Of a DNA stretch of 8,348 nucleotides, positions 1 to 7,454 are shown piece after piece. The notes below the pieces were generated by a model. The model did not search any database and was not told the origin of the DNA. It saw nothing but the letters and a program-made list of their open reading frames with translations. A program made the translations under genes and the position numbers. Position 1 is the first letter of the stretch, and each line of letters starts with the position of its first letter. Source of the DNA: a bacterium (GTDB lineage Bacteria; Auribacterota; JABMQX01); NCBI GenBank assembly GCA_013203085.1, contig JABMQX010000596.1, positions 1 through 8,348 of the forward strand. Direction: 5' to 3'.

Positions 1-1598
1 ATAGACCACGGATCGTTGTTGCCGTTGAACTCATTTGTGATCTCGCGGTTTGACCCGCCCAGCCACATCACTCGCATTCTGTCTCGTAGCTCAAGCCCCT
101 GCTCGCGGGCCTGCAGGATGGCCGATGCGATGTTGGTTCCCGGTCCCACGGGCACGACCCAGACTGGGTTCGTCGGTGAGGCCCCGCGGGCAGCGGCGAG
201 AATCGCTTCACTCGCCTCAGTCACTACAGGCACGGTGTCAGACCATTCACCGCTCCCAGGTACGCCCAGTCGCTGGTTGGCGCCGCGAAAAACGAACGGC
301 ACGCGATCCTTTGGGAGGCCGCTCGTCTTCGACAGATCGATAATATTGAGTATCTCCTCATAATTGATTGGCTCCTGCCCACCGCCATGATGAACGCTGT
401 TCACACCCAGGATGTCCAGCTCGCTAAACAGGCCGTACCCAAGGTAGTGCTGATCATCCTGCTCGTTTTTCTGATCGGTGTCGAGGACCACCTGCGGTAC
501 GTGAACCGTCTTACTGGTATGTGCACGGAGAATCGCAAGGCACTCGTCGGAATACTTGCCATCTGAGACGGTGAGTTTGACTTTGTAGATATCTGCCTGG
601 CCAAAGACGTGTTCAATCGTGCGTCCGGATCCGTGCCCACCATCACCGAGATCCCACCGAAAATCCGTGATCTTGCCGACCGAACGATCCGCCGCAAAGC
701 GAACCGATTTGCCGACCATCACCGGCGCCGAGAAAGGTGTGATGCGAGCTTCGATGGGAGGCACCGCCGTGACGGTCCCCCGCAACCTTCCGTGGTTCTT
801 GCCGTCAGAGAAAGTGACGGCAACTTCAAAGGTTCCCGTGGATTCATAGGCATGGGCAACCGTTTGTCCCTCCGCCTTTCCGCCATCGCCAAAATCCCAG
901 CGCCAGGAACGTATCTCCCCGAGCAACGGTGTGGCACTGAGTTCTACAGGCTGGCCGGCGCGAACGGCCCGACGCGGCAGATTCAAACGTGCGTCAATGG
1001 GCGGGCAGTAGGCGACAACCCATGAAACGCCCTCCTCGCCTCGGAAGTGAATGCTCTTTATCGGCGTCTTTTTGTCCCTGCTGAACACACTTACACGAAG
1101 CGCATCGAACTGAACGGGCTTCATAGCCGACCCGCCCCAAACGTAGCGACCTCTGTCGTACCATCCGCCGACGCCGCGAGCGTGAGTCAACCATCGTCCT
1201 CCTCTTCGCAGATCGATCTTCCAAGCTGTGTTCGGTTGCGGTTGGTTGTCATACACGCCGCTGAGCACAATCAGGTTCGCCTTAACGGGGCTACGCCACT
1301 CGGCCATCCACCAGGCAGGCCGGTCCTCCGGCACCACACCCAGGTCCTGCTGAAATCCGACTCCGTATTCATGCCACTGCGATGTTTTGACAAAGCGCCG
1401 ACGTTGCAGGTCGTAGATCATGTGATCGGGAGCGCCGCGGAGACCTTTCTTGTACGATTCCAGGCTGCCGGACACTTCGGCGTCAACCAGAAGGTTCTCC
1501 GCCAGTTCAGGTATGCGGGGCACCACCCCAAAGCCTGGCGTCAGCGTGAAGTGGATCGCAAGAAGAGCGATCACCGATACAGGACTGATTCTTCTCAT
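1..1598 (-). CDS. Secreted PKD-domain protein with nucleoside-hydrolase-like domain (3' end beyond window)
   Basis: An uninterrupted minus-strand frame of 532 codons runs from an ATG at 1598 to the left edge, so the C-terminus is missing. The start is supported by GGAG 8 nt upstream and by a signal-peptide-like N-terminus (MRRI, then a hydrophobic stretch to about residue 24). Residues about 33-195 form a Trp-rich beta module resembling a discoidin-type carbohydrate-binding domain (weak assignment). Two PKD domains follow: about 203-278 (WRWDFGDGG at 232-240) and 284-358 (FRWDLGDGG at 313-321). From about 369 a nucleoside-hydrolase fold begins, with DTDQKNEQDDQ at 373-383, which matches the DTDxxNExDDQ variant of the Asp metal/ribose cluster. 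At 521-530 TNEFNGNNDP matches the family's E-F-N...DP active-site segment. The later His/Asp region would lie outside the window. Family members cleave N-ribosides, but the secretion and PKD modules suggest a glycan-related substrate. Domain calls are firm for PKD and nucleoside hydrolase; the substrate is unknown. Confidence 0.9.
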   Translation of the reverse strand, partial: MRRISPVSVIALLAIHFTLTPGFGVVPRIPELAENLLVDAEVSGSLESYKKGLRGAPDHMIYDLQRRRFVKTSQWHEYGVGFQQDLGVVPEDRPAWWMAEWRSPVKANLIVLSGVYDNQPQPNTAWKIDLRRGGRWLTHARGVGGWYDRGRYVWGGSAMKPVQFDALRVSVFSRDKKTPIKSIHFRGEEGVSWVVAYCPPIDARLNLPRRAVRAGQPVELSATPLLGEIRSWRWDFGDGGKAEGQTVAHAYESTGTFEVAVTFSDGKNHGRLRGTVTAVPPIEARITPFSAPVMVGKSVRFAADRSVGKITDFRWDLGDGGHGSGRTIEHVFGQADIYKVKLTVSDGKYSDECLAILRAHTSKTVHVPQVVLDTDQKNEQDDQHYLGYGLFSELDILGVNSVHHGGGQEPINYEEILNIIDLSKTSGLPKDRVPFVFRGANQRLGVPGSGEWSDTVPVVTEASEAILAAARGASPTNPVWVVPVGPGTNIASAILQAREQGLELRDRMRVMWLGGSNREITNEFNGNNDPWS

Positions 1599-1606
1599 GA
1601 TGAATT

Positions 1607-1610
1607 CTCC
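1607..1610 (-). promoter_or_regulatory. Ribosome binding site GGAG for the PKD/nucleoside-hydrolase gene
   Basis: On the minus strand GGAG is followed by 8 nt and then the ATG at 1598-1596. It supports that start, which is also the one that gives an export signal. Confidence 0.6.
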
Positions 1611-1652
1611 GGCGTTACGACGCGAGGTAAGTGTTTGGGTTCACTCTCCTCG

Positions 1653-1682
1653 ATTGTATCAAACTGTTTCCCTTATCGCCAA
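1653..1682 (-). promoter_or_regulatory. Candidate sigma70-type promoter for the PKD/nucleoside-hydrolase gene
   Basis: On the minus strand TTGGCG (1682-1677) is separated by 18 nt from TACAAT (1658-1653), 4/6 and 5/6 matches to the -35 and -10 consensus. It lies about 55 nt upstream of the ATG at 1598, which leaves room for a short leader with the GGAG site. It would allow this gene to be transcribed independently of the upstream Sde182-type gene. Such matches arise by chance, so this is only a candidate. Confidence 0.35.
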
Positions 1683-1728
1683 TTTGACGTCTGAGCATTG
1701 CGACTGGTGAGCCGCCATCCTGGTATTT

Positions 1729-1763
1729 GGTGTTGGGTGTTCCCCCACGGGCGACTCAACACC
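1729..1763. repeat. Imperfect inverted repeat (hairpin) between two genes
   Basis: Arms GGTGTTGGGT (1729-1738) and ACTCAACACC (1754-1763) pair over 10 positions, with one G-U pair on the plus strand (an A-C mismatch on the minus strand), around a 15-nt loop. It lies 108 nt past the stop of the Sde182-type gene. No T-run follows on the minus strand, so it is not a typical intrinsic terminator. It may be a processing or attenuation structure, or chance. Confidence 0.3.
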
Positions 1764-1870
1764 GCCTGAATCCTGGAGTAAAACTCGTAAAGCTCACGAC
1801 GAATTAAGATGGTCAATTCACCTGGCGAGGCCTCGCTGTGGAACAGGGCGCGTAACACTGGTATCGTCGT

Positions 1871-3757
1871 TCATCGCCGCCCGCTTCCGGGGACGCTTCG
1901 CCATACCTCGACTCCTGAGAAATTCGCGGCCCCTCCACTGCTGGTGATCTCGATCGTTCCGTCTGAAACAGTCACCATCCATGGTCCCAGCCGTCGCCAC
2001 TCTCCTTTGTGGCCACTGTAGTAGTCACGTGCAACCTGCCGCCCCTCCAGCAAGATGGTGAACGTCTCCGGATTATTATCTTCCCACACGTAAGCGGACA
2101 CTGCATATTTCCCGCGTGGCACGGCTCGTAGCGTGATGCTGGCTCGTCGATTCCATCGGAACGAATGAATCATCTTCGCCCGTGCCTCGTCGGTCGGAGG
2201 GCGGAGGTGTACGCCAGGGCTGTTGACGGGACGATCGTTGCAGACGAAGTTGGCCGCGTCATCCCCATCCCACTGGCTGCCGTAGATCTTGACGGCTGGT
2301 CCATTCAGATTGATGCCTCGGTGGAAGGCCCACCTTCCAGTTTCGGAGGGAGGTCCGCTGAGTTTGGTGATGGGTGTTCGCAAGTAGTGCTCTTGTGATC
2401 CCGCCACGGGAGGAACCTCAACCGGCTTGCCGCTGATCTTCAGGATCGCTCGCTTGGATGCTGTCAGCCGCGGCTTTCCGTTATCGATCACCTCTAAGAT
2501 GATGTGAATCGCCCTCCCCGACGCGTTCTTCGGCACCGCAACCGTGGCCTCGACTGCATCCGCTCCCTGGATCGGCACTTCACCCGGGTAAGTCCCCGCC
2601 TCTGTGTACACCCACCACTTGTAGAAGCACCCGTGGCGGTCTGGGTCGTAGGACCCGGCCGCGCTGAGCTTGACAATCGCTCCAGGATCGGCAGCGACTT
2701 CAAGGACCCTCCGGGTTCGATCGCCGTTGCACACCGCCACTGGGTCGTGATTGCACTGTCCGTACGGCTTCACGCACCAGTCCATTCTCGCCTCGAAAGC
2801 GTTCTGATAAGCCCGTCGCCAGCGATGGATGGTGTAGAGCGTGTCGGGACGGCCGCCCCTCCAATCCTCGGCGGGGACGTACTCGCTGCCGCGGCCACTT
2901 CGTCGGAAACGACCTCCCCAGTTGCACCATTCCGGATGCTCCGGATCGCTGAGTCCGTTAGGCAGTACATAGAAGAACGACGGGGTGTCTCCTTCCTTCA
3001 CACCTGCCTTTCCGGAAGCCTTTGCAGGATACTCCGGTCCCAAGGGACCATGCCCCGTTCGGACGTGCCTTTCCAGCCACTCGGGCGAGATCAGCGATTG
3101 ATCGCCCGCCTGCCAGATGCCGCGGAACAGACCACGCGAGAAGATCCAGAACACGTCGGGGTGGTGTTGCTTGACCCACCCTGCTGTCTGGTCTTGGTCA
3201 GCAATTGAGTGCACTCGGATCTTCCGCTTGAACGCAGCGAGTTGTTCGGCGGAACGCGTCTGTTGAACCTTCCATATGGCCTGGGCCAGTTCGCGCGGCC
3301 CGCCCCAGATCGAAAACCACACCGGCCGCGGGTCGTCCCGGTCAACAACGTGGATGATCCAGTCCGAGGCTTCCGAATCCATGCCTTGACCGACGCGATG
3401 GGGATCACCGTTGTGGCCGTCCTTGATCAGGCTCATCAGGTACTCTTGTGACGGATAGTCTGGCCGCTGCTTCCTCAGATTCGGCAGGGCCTTGCCGTAG
3501 GCGCGGACGACTTTTCGGATCAGCTCGGGGCGTGTGTTCTTGTAATGGCCATGCCCGAACCCTGTGCAGAGGCCTTCGACCTCGAAGTCGCACCCATACA
3601 ACAAGAAACGCACCAGGGACTGGGTGTCGTCCGGGTCGCCGCCGATGTCGGTCATGACCACCACTCGCGGCTTCTCACTCGCAGGCGAGCAGCCGTGCGT
3701 GAGGAAAATCGAAACAAGTACCGCTATAATGCTTGACAAGATTCGGACTCTATTCAT
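1871..3757 (-). CDS. Sde182/DUF1593-type nucleoside-hydrolase-like exported protein with C-terminal malectin-like domain
   Basis: 628 residues from an ATG at 3757, preceded by a strong GGGAGG with 5-nt spacing. The N-terminus has a basic start, a hydrophobic core (about 8-19) and LTHGC at 19-23, an imperfect lipobox, so this may be a lipoprotein. Residues about 31-320 are the Sde182 nucleoside-hydrolase-like (DUF1593) domain. The Asp cluster TDIGGDPDDTQS (36-47) is intact, as are FGHGHYKN (67-74) and WGGPRE (151-156), in the style of this family. Residues about 345-443 form an Ig-like beta domain of the Sde182 C-terminal type (LSAAGSYDPD at 364-373). Typical family members end near there. This one continues with a third module, about 455-620, a beta-sandwich resembling malectin or CBM folds (AYVWEDNNPETFTILLEG at 555-572). 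The family is named for a cellulose-binding protein of Saccharophagus degradans. Enzymatic activity is uncertain; a glycan-related surface or periplasmic role is inferred. It lies 272 nt upstream of a second nucleoside-hydrolase-fold gene. Confidence 0.92.
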   Translation of the reverse strand: MNRVRILSSIIAVLVSIFLTHGCSPASEKPRVVVMTDIGGDPDDTQSLVRFLLYGCDFEVEGLCTGFGHGHYKNTRPELIRKVVRAYGKALPNLRKQRPDYPSQEYLMSLIKDGHNGDPHRVGQGMDSEASDWIIHVVDRDDPRPVWFSIWGGPRELAQAIWKVQQTRSAEQLAAFKRKIRVHSIADQDQTAGWVKQHHPDVFWIFSRGLFRGIWQAGDQSLISPEWLERHVRTGHGPLGPEYPAKASGKAGVKEGDTPSFFYVLPNGLSDPEHPEWCNWGGRFRRSGRGSEYVPAEDWRGGRPDTLYTIHRWRRAYQNAFEARMDWCVKPYGQCNHDPVAVCNGDRTRRVLEVAADPGAIVKLSAAGSYDPDRHGCFYKWWVYTEAGTYPGEVPIQGADAVEATVAVPKNASGRAIHIILEVIDNGKPRLTASKRAILKISGKPVEVPPVAGSQEHYLRTPITKLSGPPSETGRWAFHRGINLNGPAVKIYGSQWDGDDAANFVCNDRPVNSPGVHLRPPTDEARAKMIHSFRWNRRASITLRAVPRGKYAVSAYVWEDNNPETFTILLEGRQVARDYYSGHKGEWRRLGPWMVTVSDGTIEITSSGGAANFSGVEVWRSVPGSGRR

Positions 3758-3762
3758 GGTTT

Positions 3763-3768
3763 CCTCCC
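3763..3768 (-). promoter_or_regulatory. Strong ribosome binding site GGGAGG for the Sde182-type gene
   Basis: Minus-strand GGGAGG followed by AAACC and the ATG at 3757-3755. It is the best Shine-Dalgarno match seen in the window and fixes the start. Confidence 0.75.
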
Positions 3769-3999
3769 ATCATGAACGTCCGCCGCATTCTCTTTCTTGC
3801 CCCACAGAAGGCTGCTACCATCATCTCGGGGAAGTGCGAAGACAGATCTTCCGACAAGAGAGAGCATAACGCGCGCTGGGATCTTCACGCAACGACTGAC
3901 CTTTGGAAACAGACACCATGCGATGTTTCGACCGGATGGAGCCTCCTGAACGGACGGGAGAAGCAGACTGGCTGAAGCACTGATCGTTGAGTATACCTG

Positions 4000-4036
4000 C
4001 GCATAATGGCGGATCGCGCGCTTTTTCCATTATGCG
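4000..4036. repeat. Perfect 10-bp inverted repeat with 17-nt loop
   Basis: CGCATAATGG at 4000-4009 and its exact complement CCATTATGCG at 4027-4036 flank a loop rich in GCGC with a short T-run on the plus strand. It lies about 240 nt upstream of the Sde182-type start and about 280 nt after the GH42-like stop. It could be a two-site operator, a structured leader or an mRNA-stabilising hairpin. With no T-run after either arm it is a poor intrinsic terminator. Confidence 0.5.
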
Positions 4037-4068
4037 GCGCGACAGAGGAAAAGCCTCACGGGCGTCCA

Positions 4069-4084
4069 TGGGTCAAGTGACCCA
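4069..4084. promoter_or_regulatory. Operator-like palindrome TGGGTCA-AG-TGACCCA
   Basis: A perfect 7-bp dyad with a 2-nt centre at 4069-4084, 32 nt from the inverted repeat at 4000-4036. Short, perfect, closely spaced dyads like this are typical binding sites for dimeric helix-turn-helix repressors or activators. The position, upstream of the Sde182-type gene on the minus strand, would suit control of that gene. No regulator gene is visible in the window, so the assignment rests on symmetry alone. Confidence 0.4.
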
Positions 4085-4314
4085 CTACTGGCTTTCCCGT
4101 CCCGCCAGCATTACTGTCACCTCTTGTCCAACAGAGCTTCTACTCCTCGTAATATCCCAATGACCCGATCGAGGAATAACCATTCTTGCCAGTTGGGACC
4201 TTGCTCCTCTTCCTGGGAATCTCACTTGCAATCTAACTCCATACTTGTCCTCAGACCTCGCAGCAAGGTCACACTGCGGCGCTGCATCCCGATGAGCTAT
4301 CGTCCGCCGGGAGG

Positions 4315-6897
4315 TTATTCCAGGAGGATGATATCATTGAGTCCCAGCTTCGTTTCAAATGCAGCGATGTAACCAAATCCCGCCTTGCGCAGAACTTCGG
4401 GGGTGTCCTCAACTGAGAATTTCAGTGCGCCGTTCTCAACCGAGCGGACGCACTTGACCATCCGCCCAACCGGCAGGCGAACGGTCAGGTCAGTGATCGG
4501 CTCATAGGTGAAATTCGCGAGGACCAGGGCGGTTCCTTTCTGGGCATCATACACGCCGGCTTCGACCACGGGGTGTGATAGCTCCACCAGCCGGGCGGCA
4601 CCCCGGGCGCGCGCCGACGAGTTGATCAGATGCCGTTCCGTGGCCGGATACTTTTCTTTAAGCTTATCTGGCACAAACTTCGCCGCCTTCAGATAGGAAA
4701 CGCCCGGGCAAGCAGCGAAGTACGCCGACCTCCCTCTGCCAAACGTGCCTATAGCGACGGCCGGGAGCGTCCCATCTCCGAAGGTTCCGACGACCTTCGC
4801 ACTCGTAGGCGCGAAATATACTTTCGTGCCCACCACGCCGAATTGGGTGGCAGGGCCGATCGTGTCCGTCTCGTTAACTCGCACGAGGTCGATGTATTCC
4901 ATAGAATTCAGCTCGCCGCGGACGCGATACTCCCCGGCCTGGATTTCCGTTTTCACCTCTGGAGAAATCCCGAAGGCCCGGGCCAACCCTGGCACAGGCT
5001 CGTTGAATTCGTTTCGGCTACCCGCGGCGCAGGAACCATAGAGGTACCCTCCGGAGTGTACCCAGCCTTCGATGGCCGCTACGGCGGCGGCGGAAATGCA
5101 GGGGTCGGTGACGTAGAGCACGTCATAATCCCTTAACCGGCCAGCCGCGACATCTTCCTCGGTGAGCATGTCCACCAGGTATTGCTGGTGCACCAGTGAC
5201 AGGTACGTCGCCCGACGTTCAAGCATGTGGATGTAGCCGAATGGCTGCCAGAGGTCTGAAGAGATGCTGTACAGCAGGGCAACACGTGTCTTGCGGACCT
5301 TGCCTGGGGCGAGAATGTGTTCAGCGGCCGCAAGTTGACGGACGATTTTGGCGATGCCGTCGTATTCTCCGTGTAAGTCAGACCAATAGTTTTCCGTCCC
5401 AAAAGCTGTGGGGCCATAGGTCCAGTAGAAGAAGTGTTTCGCACCCTGACACAGAGCCGATGCGCACTTGAGACGCAGATTCGTCTCGTCGCTGGGAGTG
5501 ATCCAGGCAATGATCGGCAACGTGCCACAACTACCGCTGCGAAAGATACTCGCCTGGAAGCCCATCAACTGAAACCCCTCCCAGGTATAGTTGGGACCGT
5601 ACATGTACTGCAGTCCCATCCAGTCTTCAATCCCGATCAGATCCACAGCCTTGCTGCGGGCAAGGTCGAACCAGTCCAACGCCAGCGGCGCCCCTCCCCA
5701 AGTGGTGTTGGGAGTCATGCCCATCCCTAAACCTGTTCCGCCGAAGTACGGGTGGTCGGCTACCAGCGTGGAGGTCACCCAATTGCTTGGAAAGTACTTG
5801 TGAAAGGTCTCGGTGTGCCACCTGATACGTTCCGTCCCGGCCTGTTGGCGAAAACGCGAGGTGTAATAGAATACCCGCCTCGCCGCTGAACCCTCGGTCT
5901 GTTCTCGCTGCCGCAAGGCTTCGGGTGTTTCGATCGGCACAATATCGGAGATGCTCGAAACGCCCAGAGCTTTCGCGGCGATATTCCGCTCTCCCAGCCA
6001 CCCATGGAAATGCTCGATTGCCTTGGGATCGTCGCCGATTCGCGGCCGACAGCAAACCTCATCGGCGAAGTTGAACGGCACGCGTTCGGCAGCCATCCCC
6101 TGGAATCGCTGGGCATGCTTCTTCATCAGAGCGTCGATGCTTTCACGCGTCGCGCCCGGACCAAAATCAACATCATGTGTTTGACCGGGGAGGCGAAGCT
6201 CAGGGAACTTCTCGTGAATCTCGTTGGTTTGGTTGCCAACCACGTTAAAGCCAAGCAACCAGAGTACCTCGGCGCCCGGGACCGTGGGTCCATAGAAACT
6301 GGTTTGGATTATGTGATTCTTAGGCGAAACGCGGATGCCGCCGGTAGCCCCACGCGCCCATTCGAGATGGCGCTGCTCCATCTGCGACAAGCTCTCCAGG
6401 CTGTCGGCGTCTTTAGCGAGGTCCGGGGAAACCAGAAAGGTCGTACGGCTACCAGTGAAAGACTCCTCAAAACGCTTAACCACTCTCTCCGGGACGGGGG
6501 CGGTGGCTAACTCGATTACAGCGACGCGACGGGGATGTTTCCCTTCGGTGACGAACTCGGCGGTGATGTTTGGGAACTCCGCAACGCCCCCGGCGCGGTT
6601 CAACCGGCCGTGAAGAAGTTCTCCTGCATGAGCCTTGAGATCGAACCAACCAGTCCACTCACCCGTGGCAAGGCGTTTCGCGGCTTCCCCATCCGCCCCG
6701 TACGGAATGACCGCGCGCCTGAGGTACCACGGACTAATGTGGATGTGTCCGCCAAGCCGAACGAAATACTTCTCACTTTGCGGGTGCAGGAGCTTCAAGC
6801 GGACAAATACGCCATTCTCGGCGGCTGTTGCTCCCGCGGTGCAGAGTACCGCGTAGACACCAGCCATCAACGATGTGATGGTACCGATTCTTCTCAT
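4315..6897 (-). CDS. Large secreted GH42-like protein, putative glycoside hydrolase
   Basis: 860 residues from an ATG at 6897. The frame stays open upstream to a TTG at 7104, but those 69 extra residues would bury a clear signal peptide (MRRIGTITSLMAGVYAVLC, then AGATAA, likely cleavage near 25-26), so 6897 is preferred. Residues about 28-135 look like a beta-rich N-terminal module. About 150-530 has the feel of a TIM barrel, with FNFADE (275-280), GIEDWMG (422-428) and HFFYWTYGP (488-496), the last resembling the terminal barrel strand of GH42-like enzymes. About 536-645 resembles the Rossmann-like GH42 trimerisation domain: TRVALLYSIS (537-546), YDVLYVTDP (591-599) and a GGYL...NEFNE segment (616-633). 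A beta-rich C-terminal part follows. No canonical NE acid/base pair is obvious; E280 and E424 are only candidates. It is expected to be periplasmic or extracellular and to act on a glycan with the neighbouring exported proteins. The family is a fold-level call, and substrate and activity are unknown. Confidence 0.88.
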   Translation of the reverse strand: MRRIGTITSLMAGVYAVLCTAGATAAENGVFVRLKLLHPQSEKYFVRLGGHIHISPWYLRRAVIPYGADGEAAKRLATGEWTGWFDLKAHAGELLHGRLNRAGGVAEFPNITAEFVTEGKHPRRVAVIELATAPVPERVVKRFEESFTGSRTTFLVSPDLAKDADSLESLSQMEQRHLEWARGATGGIRVSPKNHIIQTSFYGPTVPGAEVLWLLGFNVVGNQTNEIHEKFPELRLPGQTHDVDFGPGATRESIDALMKKHAQRFQGMAAERVPFNFADEVCCRPRIGDDPKAIEHFHGWLGERNIAAKALGVSSISDIVPIETPEALRQREQTEGSAARRVFYYTSRFRQQAGTERIRWHTETFHKYFPSNWVTSTLVADHPYFGGTGLGMGMTPNTTWGGAPLALDWFDLARSKAVDLIGIEDWMGLQYMYGPNYTWEGFQLMGFQASIFRSGSCGTLPIIAWITPSDETNLRLKCASALCQGAKHFFYWTYGPTAFGTENYWSDLHGEYDGIAKIVRQLAAAEHILAPGKVRKTRVALLYSISSDLWQPFGYIHMLERRATYLSLVHQQYLVDMLTEEDVAAGRLRDYDVLYVTDPCISAAAVAAIEGWVHSGGYLYGSCAAGSRNEFNEPVPGLARAFGISPEVKTEIQAGEYRVRGELNSMEYIDLVRVNETDTIGPATQFGVVGTKVYFAPTSAKVVGTFGDGTLPAVAIGTFGRGRSAYFAACPGVSYLKAAKFVPDKLKEKYPATERHLINSSARARGAARLVELSHPVVEAGVYDAQKGTALVLANFTYEPITDLTVRLPVGRMVKCVRSVENGALKFSVEDTPEVLRKAGFGYIAAFETKLGLNDIILLE

Positions 6898-6906
6898 GAT
6901 AGGTAT

Positions 6907-6918
6907 CTTTCTCTCTCC
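6907..6918 (-). promoter_or_regulatory. Purine-rich possible ribosome binding site for the GH42-like gene
   Basis: Minus-strand GGAGAGAGAAAG ends 9 nt before the ATG at 6897. Only its GGAG/GAGAG part matches the consensus, and GGAG itself is farther from the start than usual. It helps favour 6897 over the in-frame TTG at 7104. Confidence 0.35.
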
Positions 6919-7162
6919 GTCCATGCACCTGTGTTGTTTCACCAAGGGCTTTCTTTCAGAACCCATCATCGGGCAGGAGGCTGTGACTTCCGTCTTCGTC
7001 ATACCATAGGTCCCATTACTGTTCCACATTTCGAACTCCGCTGACTTTGTGCCGGGAAAGAAAGTTGCTCGTTGTTTTCTGATCGTACTACGCCTTTTGA
7101 CCAAGGAATGGGGTGCCCTTGAACCCGTTGAGGAGAGTTGTCAATAGGCTTCTTTCTACCAC

Positions 7163-7177
7163 ATACCAGTTCGGTAT
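7163..7177. promoter_or_regulatory. Small dyad ATACC-N5-GGTAT upstream of the GH42-like gene
   Basis: A perfect 5+5+5 dyad at 7163-7177, about 20 bases upstream (on the minus strand) of the TTGACA hexamer and about 270 bases upstream of the GH42-like start. It could be a regulator site, but a 5-bp arm is easily found by chance. Confidence 0.2.
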
Positions 7178-7454
7178 CGATTGAGATTCAGCCAGACCTG
7201 ACCCTGATTATCGTAACACGCCTTGTGCCGGTCGTCCATGAACAGCCGTTACCTGGGACTGGGGCTTGCCACATAAGGCTGTGGTCAGCGAGGTAGGGCT
7301 ACGTGACCGTCGCGGACCTAAATATGCTTCTACGCGCTTTCGTCTGATAACGTACGGACCATTTCCAAGGGGCCAAAAAGTCAAGATACCGGCGCGATAG
7401 TGAACGATATTGTGCGGGTGCCTTCCCGTCTCTCCGTCCGAGTGCCCGGGTCTT

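Larger units (their letters stand above)
3758..4314. other. 557-base intergenic region without a supported gene
   Basis: This separates the GH42-like gene (stop at 4315) from the Sde182-type gene (start 3757). Short frames on both strands lack ribosome binding sites and recognisable protein character. It contains a perfect 10-bp inverted repeat (4000-4036) and a perfect interrupted palindrome (4069-4084), both given separately. No convincing -35/-10 pair was found for the Sde182-type gene, and no stem followed by a T-run was found after the GH42-like gene. Confidence 0.6.

Noticed and set aside
1047..1694. Plus-strand open frame of 215 codons
   Set aside because: It lies opposite the PKD/nucleoside-hydrolase gene, whose minus-strand frame has recognisable motifs throughout. 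The plus-strand translation has no recognisable domain and no ribosome binding site.
1673..1858. Minus-strand frame of 61 codons between the two nucleoside-hydrolase-fold genes
   Set aside because: It reads somewhat protein-like but starts at a GTG without a ribosome binding site. It covers both the hairpin and the candidate -35 region. I do not recognise it.
2504..3208. Plus-strand open frame of 234 codons
   Set aside because: It is antisense to the well-supported Sde182-type coding region. It is the expected by-product of high third-position G+C.
3821..4069. Minus-strand frame of 82 codons in the gap before the Sde182-type gene
   Set aside because: The ATG falls at the edge of the palindrome, there is no ribosome binding site, and the translation has no recognisable features.
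4197..4270. GACCTTGC and GCAAGGTC 8-base inverted match
   Set aside because: The arms are 58 bases apart. At that distance an 8-base match is expected by chance and no compact hairpin forms.
6898..7104. 69-residue N-terminal extension of the GH42-like gene, starting at a TTG
   Set aside because: It would place a clear signal peptide inside the protein, starts at a rare codon and lacks a ribosome binding site. The ATG at 6897 is preferred.
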